64,000 nt of DNA from Aurantimonas sp036549475 (lineage in GTDB: Bacteria > Pseudomonadota > Alphaproteobacteria > Rhizobiales > Rhizobiaceae), in NCBI RefSeq assembly GCF_036549475.1, contig NZ_JAZHLI010000010.1, forward strand, positions 39,380-103,379. The letters run 5' to 3'. The notes under the pieces are model-generated. The model was not told where the DNA came from and searched no databases. It worked only from the letters and a program-made list of their open reading frames with translations. This document shows, piece by piece, positions 38,587 to 46,331 of the stretch (its first letter is position 1; each line of letters begins with the position of its first letter). Position numbers and translations under genes: made by a program.

Positions 38587-38873
38587 CACCCCCATTTCCA
38601 GCCATGTGCTGCTCTAGCATAGCGGCCATTCAACTGTGTTGTGCTCTCGCCTCTCACGACCTGTCCAGGACAAGCTGAGCATCAGTCATGTGCGGTACCC
38701 GGTCCAGTAACTGAAGCTCACGACGCCCCTCCGTCGACTTATCGCCGCGATGCTCTGCGCTTTTCCTCTGCGCTGCGTGTTGGCGTTGCATGACACCATT
38801 CCCACATGCGGGCGGACAAACCCTGCTACGGACACAGTCAGGGTCTCGCTCATGACAAGGGAATGAGGGAACG
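38587..38873. other. Intergenic region upstream of the Ca/Na exchanger
   Basis: These 287 bases hold no convincing gene on either strand; short frames lack ribosome-binding sites or resemblance. The region is somewhat AT-richer than average. The end carries the GAGGGAAC leader before the exchanger GTG at 38874. Confidence 0.4.
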
Positions 38874-39848
38874 GTGCAGATCTTCTGGGACTTGGCGTAT
38901 CTGATTTCAGGCGCGTTGCTGTTGTTCGGAGGCGGTGAGTCACTTGTTCGAGGCAGTGTCGCAATTGCGACGCGCTACGGCATATCGAAAATCGTCGTCG
39001 GGTTGGTCATCGTCGGTTTCGGAACCTCTGCCCCCGAACTCCTCGTCTCCGTACAGGCAGCGCTCGCCGGGTCGCCCGACATATCCATCGGCAACGTCGT
39101 GGGCTCCAACATCGCAAATATTCTCCTGATCATCGGTGCAGCGGGACTGATCGCGCCGATCTGCAACCGCGATCCCGCCATCCGGCGCGACCTCGTCGTG
39201 ATGGTAGCCGTCTCGCTCATTGCGGTCGGCATCTTTCTCAGCGGCGAAGTCAGTCGATTGACGGGCGCCGCGCTTCTGGCGGTTCTCGCGATCTATCTGG
39301 GCGCCACGTATGTGCTGGAGCAGCGCAGGCGCAGCCACGCCAAGGGCACAACACGGGAGGCCCCGGACCACGGCGACGATGATGCCGGCAGCCCGCCCCT
39401 TGCGTTTCTGCCGGCAGCTTTGTTCGTCATCGCCGGCATCGTGATGCTGGTAGTCGGCGCACGGCTGATGGTGACCGGCGCGGTTGGAATTGCCCGCGAC
39501 TTCGGGATTTCGGAAGCCGTGATCGGCGTGACCGTCGTTGCGATCGGCACATCGCTACCGGAACTGGCAACCGCTGTCATCGCTGGCTTGCACCGGCAGT
39601 CCCAGGTGGTTCTGGCCAACGTCGTCGGCTCGAACATCTTCAACATCCTCAGCATTCTCGGCGTAGCCGCGCTCGTCGCGCCGATCCACGTCTCCTCACG
39701 CTTTGCGATCTGGGACGGGCCATTCATGGCAGCGATCGCAGCGGCGATGCTGATCTATCTGTTTGCTTTCCAAACGATCAGCCGGTGGACAGCCGCCGTC
39801 ATGCTGGCCGCCTATGCCGGATATATCGCGATACAGGCAGGGCTCTGA
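38874..39848 (+). CDS. Calcium/sodium antiporter (CaCA family, YrbG-like)
   Basis: The 324-residue membrane protein has about ten helices with two inverted alpha repeats. The first contains VGFGTSAPELLVSVQAAL and IGNVVGSNIANILLIIG; the second contains VAIGTSLPELATAVIAGL and LANVVGSNIFNILSILG. The acidic residues in GTSAPEL/GTSLPEL are the ion-coordinating Glu of the family. A short charged cytoplasmic loop lies between the halves. It starts with GTG at 38874. Transport of Ca2+ against Na+ or H+ is by family. Confidence 0.9.
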   Translation: MQIFWDLAYLISGALLLFGGGESLVRGSVAIATRYGISKIVVGLVIVGFGTSAPELLVSVQAALAGSPDISIGNVVGSNIANILLIIGAAGLIAPICNRDPAIRRDLVVMVAVSLIAVGIFLSGEVSRLTGAALLAVLAIYLGATYVLEQRRRSHAKGTTREAPDHGDDDAGSPPLAFLPAALFVIAGIVMLVVGARLMVTGAVGIARDFGISEAVIGVTVVAIGTSLPELATAVIAGLHRQSQVVLANVVGSNIFNILSILGVAALVAPIHVSSRFAIWDGPFMAAIAAAMLIYLFAFQTISRWTAAVMLAAYAGYIAIQAGL

Positions 39849-39851
39849 GGG

Positions 39852-39880
39852 CGGGCATGCAGTCCAGCAGGGCATGCCCG
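39852..39880. terminator. Perfect 9-bp hairpin between convergent genes
   Basis: CGGGCATGC (39852-39860) pairs exactly with GCATGCCCG (39872-39880) across an 11-nt loop, right between the exchanger stop and the convergent gene at 39886. It lacks a T-run but is positioned as a shared transcript end. Confidence 0.5.
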
Positions 39881-39885
39881 GATCG

Positions 39886-40170
39886 TCAGTCGGCGCTGGG
39901 CAGTCGGCGCATGGTGAACTCGATGTCGCCTTCCGGCAAGGTTCGCCAGCTTTCGACCGATGTCCAATAGGCAGCCTTCGGGTAGCGATCGAGCCATTCG
40001 CGTGCCTTCGTGCGGGCAGCTTCGCGCGGCAGGGTGAAGGTCTCGCGCACGAAGCTGTCGCCGCCGGCACCCGGCATTCTTGCAGCGTCGCGGCCGACAC
40101 CGCGAGAGTTGCGCGTGCGCTGGAGTTGCCGGGAAAGGCCACCGAGGGGCGGCGGGGTCAGCCGGGACAT
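39886..40170 (-). CDS. Small conserved hypothetical protein
   Basis: The 94-residue product has a basic Gly/Arg-rich N-terminus and a C-terminal conserved-looking segment (RETFTLPREAARTKAREWLD, then RYPKAAYWTSVESWRTLPEG, DIEFTMRRLPSAD). It appears cytoplasmic, with no membrane segment. Similar short proteins occur in other rhizobia, but I cannot name a domain. It diverges from hemF with 239 bp between starts. Confidence 0.6.
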   Translation of the reverse strand: MSRLTPPPLGGLSRQLQRTRNSRGVGRDAARMPGAGGDSFVRETFTLPREAARTKAREWLDRYPKAAYWTSVESWRTLPEGDIEFTMRRLPSAD

Positions 40171-40409
40171 GCTCGTCGTCTCTCGAAGTACCGATCGTCA
40201 GGAAATGCAAGATAGCGGGTGGCGAACGCTTTTGCGAATCGCTGGATGACGGCACAACGGAGTATCGTCGCCTCGTCATGAGGTTGGCGTTTTGCAGTGC
40301 GACGCCAGATGTCGTGCCTGTAAGGACCTGCCGCGCCCCCGTCGAGACCCTGCGCGGCTGCCAGACTGTCAGCGCGGGCTTGCCCGCCATACCGAAAAGA
40401 GTGCGTTGC

Positions 40410-41318
40410 ATGGAACGGCCGAACCTGCCCGAGGGGCTTCCCGCAGACATCGAGACCAAGAAGGCGACGGCGCAGGCATGGTTCGAAGCGCTGCGCGACC
40501 GCCTCTGCAAGGTCTTCGAGGAAATCGAGGACGGCTTCGGCGAGGAGACCGGGCTGGAACCGGGCCGCTTCGTGCAGACCGAATGGTCGCGTGAGGACGA
40601 TGGCGGCGGCGGCCTGATGTCGATGATGCACGGTCGGGTCTTCGAGAAGATCGGCGTCCACACATCGACGGTGCATGGCGAGTTCTCGCCCGAATTCCGC
40701 AAGCAGATCCCGGGCGCCGAGGAGGACCCGACCTTCTGGGCTTCCGGCATTTCGCTGATTGCCCACATGCGCAATCCGAATGTGCCGGCCGTCCACATGA
40801 ACACCCGCATGGTCGTCACGTCGCGGCAATGGTTCGGCGGCGGCGCCGACCTGACCCCGACGCTCGACCGGCGCCGCACGGACGAGGACCGTGACACTCG
40901 GGCCTTCCACAAGGCGCTGCAATTCGTCTGCGATCGCCATTCGAACGTCGCCGACTACGCCAAGTTCAAGGAATGGTGCGACACCTATTTCTACCTGCCG
41001 CATCGCGACGAGCCACGCGGCGTTGGCGGCATCTTCTACGACTGGCTGCATTCCTCGGACGAGGCCGGCGGCTGGGATGCGGACTTCGCTTTCACCCGCG
41101 ACGTCGGCAAGGCGTTCCTGGTGGTCTATCCCCACATCGTCCGGCAGAACATCACCGAGCCCTTTACCGAGGCCGATCGCGAGGAACAGCTCATCCGGCG
41201 CGGGCGCTACGTCGAATACAACCTCCTGTATGACCGGGGCACGCTGTTCGGGCTGAAGACCGGCGGCAATGTGAACTCGATCCTCTCCTCCATGCCACCC
41301 GTGGTGAAGTGGCCCTAG
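40410..41318 (+). CDS. hemF: Oxygen-dependent coproporphyrinogen-III oxidase
   Basis: HemF converts coproporphyrinogen III to protoporphyrinogen IX in haem synthesis, using O2. The 302-residue enzyme shows GGGGLMSMMHGRVFEKIGVH, the catalytic-region NPNVPAVHMNTRMVV, WFGGGADLTPT, FKEWCDTYFYLPHRDEPRG, GVGGIFYDWL and the end RGRYVEYNLLYDRGTLFGLK. ATG at 40410 is the normal family start; the frame extends upstream without resemblance. The haem made here is needed by the cytochrome bc1 genes of the same window. Confidence 0.95.
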   Translation: MERPNLPEGLPADIETKKATAQAWFEALRDRLCKVFEEIEDGFGEETGLEPGRFVQTEWSREDDGGGGLMSMMHGRVFEKIGVHTSTVHGEFSPEFRKQIPGAEEDPTFWASGISLIAHMRNPNVPAVHMNTRMVVTSRQWFGGGADLTPTLDRRRTDEDRDTRAFHKALQFVCDRHSNVADYAKFKEWCDTYFYLPHRDEPRGVGGIFYDWLHSSDEAGGWDADFAFTRDVGKAFLVVYPHIVRQNITEPFTEADREEQLIRRGRYVEYNLLYDRGTLFGLKTGGNVNSILSSMPPVVKWP

Positions 41319-41351
41319 GCAGCACTCAAATTCTTCGTTGAATATGAACTG

Positions 41352-41380
41352 TTTAAATGATCGGGCGTTCTACCTATTCT
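41352..41380 (+). promoter_or_regulatory. Candidate promoter for the DUF1059 gene
   Basis: TTTAAA (41352-41357) and TATTCT (41375-41380) are 17 bp apart and end 26 bases before the ATG at 41407, which is preceded by AGGGAGG. Each hexamer is a partial consensus match in an unusually AT-rich patch. Confidence 0.4.
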
Positions 41381-41406
41381 AGTCGTGACGGATCAGGGAG
41401 GATCTC

Positions 41407-41607
41407 ATGTATGAACTGGATTGTGCAGGCGTAATTCCCGGCTGCAGACGCGTCATCCGAGCCGAGTCCGAGGCCGAAGTCGTTCGCAGGGCGGTTGTCC
41501 AAGCCCGGCAGTTCGGCGTCGAGCACATCTCGCCGGGCATGCTCGATGCCATGCGAACCAAGATGCGCGAACAGGTCGACGAGCGGCGATCGGCGACTTT
41601 TGCGTAA
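41407..41607 (+). CDS. DUF1059-domain protein
   Basis: This 66-residue protein matches DUF1059: it opens YELDCAGVIPGCRRVIRAES with the two family Cys residues, followed by EAEVVRRAVVQARQFGVEHI and SPGMLDAMRTKM. The family is small, cytoplasmic and of unknown function. It has its own candidate promoter, a strong ribosome-binding site and a strong terminator, so it is a compact single-gene unit. The convergent cca gene lies beyond the terminator. Confidence 0.88.
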   Translation: MYELDCAGVIPGCRRVIRAESEAEVVRRAVVQARQFGVEHISPGMLDAMRTKMREQVDERRSATFA

Positions 41608-41608
41608 C

Positions 41609-41638
41609 GAAAAAGCGGGCACTCGGCCCGTTTTTTTT
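41609..41638 (+). terminator. Rho-independent terminator of the DUF1059 gene
   Basis: CGGGC (41616-41620) pairs with GCCCG (41626-41630) and is followed by eight T (41631-41638); A-residues before the stem can extend it and allow weak action in the reverse direction. Confidence 0.88.
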
Positions 41639-41666
41639 GTGCACGTCACCTGGCCGACGATGGTGG

Positions 41667-42908
41667 TCAGACCCGTTCCAGGAGGCTATCGCGTCCGAGA
41701 ACAAACCCGCTGCTTGCCCAGAGCCTGCGCAGCCGGTCGAGGGTCCGGCCCATTTCCGGTCCCGGCGAAATGCCCGCAGATTTCAGGTCGTCACCACTGA
41801 CCGGGAATGCCGGCGGTGCGAAATTGCGCGCAACGTCCAGCTGACCGGTGAGCTGAGCCATTGCCTCGAGCGTCTCGGCCGAAGCCCCTGCTTTGGCGCG
41901 CGCCGCTGCGACACCGAGGCGCAACCGATCGGTTATCGCAGCGCGGTCGCCGAAATACAGCCGGGCGCGGAAGGCGGAATCGCTCTCCTCGGGTTTCGCC
42001 GGTTCGGCGACCGCGAAACCGACGATGCGGTTGCGGTCGGCATTCGACAGTTTCAGCCGCTCGGCCATCTGGGTCAGGCGCGCGGCGTCCGGCGGCACGA
42101 TGGCGGCGAGCCGCAGCATCGGATCGGCCGACCAGCCGAAGGCCCGTTCACTTTCGACCAGGGAATGGATCGCGTCGATGCCCCAGCGCTCGCTCTCGGG
42201 CAGGATGCGGGTCAGCACACCGGTCTGACGCATCCACAGGAGCGCCCGCGACGGATTGGGCGCAGCCAGCAGCTTCTTCAGTTCTGTCCAGACACGCTCG
42301 GCTGACAGGCCGTCCAGCCCCTCCTTCAGCCGTGTCGCCGCTCGAATGCCCGCCGCGTCCGGCCGCCCTTCCCCATACCAGGCGAAGAAGCGGAAGAAGC
42401 GCAGGATGCGCAGATAATCCTCGCGAATCCGGGTCTCGGAATCCCCGATGAAGCGAAGGGTCCGGCTGTCGAGATCGGCCCGGCCGCCGACGAGATCGAC
42501 GATGCTGCCGTCGGCACGGGCGTAGAGCGCATTGATGGTGAAGTCCCGGCGCTCGGCGTCGGCCTGCCAGTCTCGCCCGAAATGCACGATCGCGCGCCGG
42601 CCATCCGTCTCGATGTCGCGGCGCAGCGTCGTCACCTCGTACGCTCGCTCGGTCGTCACGACGGTGACCGTGCCGTGCTCGATGCCCGTCGGGACAGCCC
42701 GAAAGCCGGCCGCCTCGACGCGCCGTACGGTCTCCTGCGGCAGCGTCGTCGTGGCGACGTCGATGTCGGTGACGGCCTGGTCGAGAACCGAGTTGCGCAC
42801 GGCACCGCCGACGACCCGCGCCTCCTCGCCATCGGCCGACAGCGTCGCCAGCAGCGTCTGCAGGGCCGGCGTCGTCAGCCAGTCTGCCTCGATCGTCGTG
42901 GCGGTCAT
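41667..42908 (-). CDS. cca: CCA tRNA nucleotidyltransferase / poly(A)-polymerase-type enzyme
   Basis: The 413-residue class II nucleotidyltransferase adds or repairs the 3' CCA of tRNAs. It shows ARVVGGAVRNSVLDQAVTDI followed by DVATT (catalytic Asp pair), the RRDFTINALYARADG motif, DLVGGRADLDSRTLRFIGDS and RIREDYLRILRFFRFFAWYG. The C-terminal helical part is of rhizobial type. The ATG overlaps the stop of the NUDIX gene (ATGA), and the order DUF1285, NUDIX, cca is a known alphaproteobacterial cluster. Confidence 0.93.
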   Translation of the reverse strand: MTATTIEADWLTTPALQTLLATLSADGEEARVVGGAVRNSVLDQAVTDIDVATTTLPQETVRRVEAAGFRAVPTGIEHGTVTVVTTERAYEVTTLRRDIETDGRRAIVHFGRDWQADAERRDFTINALYARADGSIVDLVGGRADLDSRTLRFIGDSETRIREDYLRILRFFRFFAWYGEGRPDAAGIRAATRLKEGLDGLSAERVWTELKKLLAAPNPSRALLWMRQTGVLTRILPESERWGIDAIHSLVESERAFGWSADPMLRLAAIVPPDAARLTQMAERLKLSNADRNRIVGFAVAEPAKPEESDSAFRARLYFGDRAAITDRLRLGVAAARAKAGASAETLEAMAQLTGQLDVARNFAPPAFPVSGDDLKSAGISPGPEMGRTLDRLRRLWASSGFVLGRDSLLERV

Positions 42909-43603
42909 GCGTAGAGTCCTTCGTACAATGTGCGAATGATGCCGGCGGTGACGCCCCAGATGAAGCGCTCGCCAAAGGGCATCACGTAGTAGCGCCGCTC
43001 GATGCCCTGCCAGACGCGGCTTTCCTCGCGATGGTTCGCCGCGCTCATCAGGAAGCCCAGCGGCACCTCGAAGACGTCCTGCACCTCATCGGGATTGGCG
43101 GCAAGGGCAAAGCCCGGCCGCACGATCGCAACGACCGGCGTGATCCGGAAGCCGGTGGTGGTGAGATAGCGCGGCAGCCGGCCGACCGGTTCCACATGTC
43201 CCGGATCGAGGGCGATCTCCTCGACGCTCTCGCGGATCGCGGCGGCTTCCGGCGACGCATCTTCGGGGTCGACGGAACCGCCGGGAAAGGCGATCTGGCC
43301 CGAATGCTTGCGCAGATGCGCGGTGCGCGTGGTTAAGATCACGGTTGCGCCATCACCGCGGTCGACCACCGGCACGAGCACGGCGGCCTCCCGCGCCCGA
43401 TCACGCTCCATCAATTGCACGAGATCGGGGTTGAGCAGGTGGTCGCCAAATTCGCGGCTCGGCGCGCCATCCCCCACCCAGCCACGTTGGGCAATCCGTG
43501 CGCGCAGATCGGCGGCGGTGAACCCGGCATAGCTGTCGGAACCTGCAGCGGCGACAGTTCCATATCCGGACGTATCGGACAGCACGATCAGGATCCACCG
43601 CAT
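42905..43603 (-). CDS. NUDIX hydrolase (CoA pyrophosphatase-like)
   Basis: The 232-residue protein has a good NUDIX box, GSVDPEDASPEAAAIRESVE followed by EIAL, preceded by TRTAHLRKHSGQIAFPGG, the signature of YeaB/NudL-type CoA pyrophosphatases. Such enzymes cleave CoA or nucleotide derivatives. The start at 43603 overlaps the upstream DUF1285 gene by 16 bp; a slightly later start is possible because the first 20 residues are not conserved-looking. It is coupled to cca. Confidence 0.88.
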   Translation of the reverse strand: MRWILIVLSDTSGYGTVAAAGSDSYAGFTAADLRARIAQRGWVGDGAPSREFGDHLLNPDLVQLMERDRAREAAVLVPVVDRGDGATVILTTRTAHLRKHSGQIAFPGGSVDPEDASPEAAAIRESVEEIALDPGHVEPVGRLPRYLTTTGFRITPVVAIVRPGFALAANPDEVQDVFEVPLGFLMSAANHREESRVWQGIERRYYVMPFGERFIWGVTAGIIRTLYEGLYA

Positions 43604-44202
43604 GTGGCGGGGATGTCGAATTCTGCGCCGCCCGAGCGCACGAACCGGCGCGTCCCTTCGGTCTCGACATGGTCGGCGAGGTCGAAGGCGAGAGCCCGCG
43701 TCAGCCGTGCCTCCAGCCGGCCGCGAACCGTGACATAGGGTCGGAACTCGCCGTTCTCGCCAATGTTGAACCGCATCGGATTGTCCGGCCCGGCGGCGCA
43801 GATGTCGCCGACATCGGTGCGAAAGGTCAGCAGCGGCACACCGTCGCGCACCTCCCGATTCATCTCCACGGCCTGGAAATGCGCGTCCTCGACTGTGATG
43901 CCGAGCTTTTCCACAGGCGTGACGAGATAGGTCCGGCCGTCTGGATCCTTCCGCAGGACCGTGGCGAACAGGCGCACAAGCGCCGGACGGGTAATCGGAG
44001 AGCCATTGTAGCTCCAGCGTCCGTCGGCATGGATCACCATGTCGATGTCGCCGCAGTATTCCGGATCCCAGCGCTCCACCGGCGGAGCGCCCTTGCCCGC
44101 ACGCTCTGCACGGGCGACAAGGGCCGCCAGGCTGGTGCCGGCCTGCGTTGCCGGCGCGCTGCCGGTTGCGTCGTCCTGCGGGTCGCTGAGCTGGTGCGGC
44201 AA
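43588..44202 (-). CDS. DUF1285-domain protein
   Basis: The 204-residue protein matches DUF1285: ERWDPEYCGDIDMVIHADGR, then WSYNGSPITRPALVRLFATV, LRKDPDGRTYLVTPVEKLGI and FNIGENGEFRPYVTVRGRLE. The family is cytoplasmic and of unknown function. No ATG or GTG is near the family start; the frame opens with TTG at 44202, supported by a strong GGAGGA ribosome-binding site four bases upstream. It begins the cluster DUF1285-NUDIX-cca and diverges from the MoxR operon. Confidence 0.88.
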   Translation of the reverse strand: MPHQLSDPQDDATGSAPATQAGTSLAALVARAERAGKGAPPVERWDPEYCGDIDMVIHADGRWSYNGSPITRPALVRLFATVLRKDPDGRTYLVTPVEKLGITVEDAHFQAVEMNREVRDGVPLLTFRTDVGDICAAGPDNPMRFNIGENGEFRPYVTVRGRLEARLTRALAFDLADHVETEGTRRFVRSGGAEFDIPATCGGS

Positions 44203-44385
44203 TGGGTCCTCCGATCGGGATTCGTCTTATTTTGGCCGGCCTTCGCAGTCACGAAATAGTTGCTCATCGCCAGCTTGCCAGGAGTCCCGGTGGCCGATTT
44301 GATGGCCGGAAGCGGGCGCGCGCCGGCGATCATGAGCAGATGCAGATCTGGCCATTCCCCTCGATACCCGACGGAGACCGTTTCG

Positions 44386-45396
<1,011 letters not shown>

Positions 45397-45404
45397 GGCC
45401 CGGC

Positions 45405-46331
45405 ATGCGGATCGGATCCACCGTCGACCTGACAACCGCACCGGCCGCGCTCGCGCGATCGCGCCAGCGCGCGGCGCTGATGCCCGACCTTCTGGTCGAG
45501 GCACGGCGCGTGGTCTCGACCGTGATCGCCGGTTGGCACGGGCGGCGCAGGCGTGGCGTCGGCGAGAATTTCTGGCAGTTCCGTCCATTCGTCGAGGGCG
45601 AACCGGTGTCGCGCATCGACTGGCGCCGCTCGGCCCGCGACGATCATGTCTATCTGCGCGACCGGGAGTGGGAGGCCGCCCAGACCGTCTGGCTGTGGGC
45701 CGATCCGTCGCCGTCCATGCGCTTCATGTCCAGTGCGGCGCAGGCATCGAAGGAATCGCGCGCGCTGGTCATCGTGCTGGCACTCGCCGAGATCCTGTCG
45801 CGCTCGGGTGAGCGCATCGGCTATCCTGGCGTCGTCGATCCGATATCGGCGCGCAATGCCGCCGAACGCATCGCCGGTGCGCTGCTCAGCCGGCGCCCCG
45901 ACGACCCGTTCCCGCCGGACGATCGCCTGAAACGCTTCACGGAACTGGTGATCGTCAGCGATCTCCTCGATCCGGTGGACGAGGTCGTTGCCCGCATCGA
46001 CCGGCTCGGCCGGCGCGGCATTCGCGGGCATGTCGTGATGATCTCGGACCCGGCTGAAGAAATGTTTCCCTATGCCGGCCGGACCAAATTCCGCGATCCC
46101 GAAACCGGCGCCACGCTGACCGCCGGGCGCGCCGAGACCCTGCGCGAGGACTATGCCACCCTGTACCGGGCGCGGCGCGAGCACATCGCCGAACATTGCC
46201 GCCGGCTCGGCTGGAGCTTCATCCCCCATCGCACCGACCATCTGGCTTCGGAAGTGCTGGTCGCCGTCCACGGCCGGTTGAGTGGCGCACCGCAGGCGGT
46301 CGCGCCGCGGGCATCCGGGGCATCGGCATGA
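45405..46331 (+). CDS. DUF58-domain protein
   Basis: The 308-residue protein has the DUF58 core: FWQFRPFVEGEPVSRIDWRR, then SARDDHVYLRDREWEAAQTV and a von Willebrand-like strand VWLWADPSPSMRFMSS, in which the DxSxS metal site reads DPSPS. A second part ends LGWSFIPHRTDHLASEVLVA. DUF58 proteins are regular partners of MoxR ATPases. It starts nine bases after the moxR stop and overlaps the next gene by ATGA, so the operon is tightly coupled. Confidence 0.92.
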   Translation: MRIGSTVDLTTAPAALARSRQRAALMPDLLVEARRVVSTVIAGWHGRRRRGVGENFWQFRPFVEGEPVSRIDWRRSARDDHVYLRDREWEAAQTVWLWADPSPSMRFMSSAAQASKESRALVIVLALAEILSRSGERIGYPGVVDPISARNAAERIAGALLSRRPDDPFPPDDRLKRFTELVIVSDLLDPVDEVVARIDRLGRRGIRGHVVMISDPAEEMFPYAGRTKFRDPETGATLTAGRAETLREDYATLYRARREHIAEHCRRLGWSFIPHRTDHLASEVLVAVHGRLSGAPQAVAPRASGASA

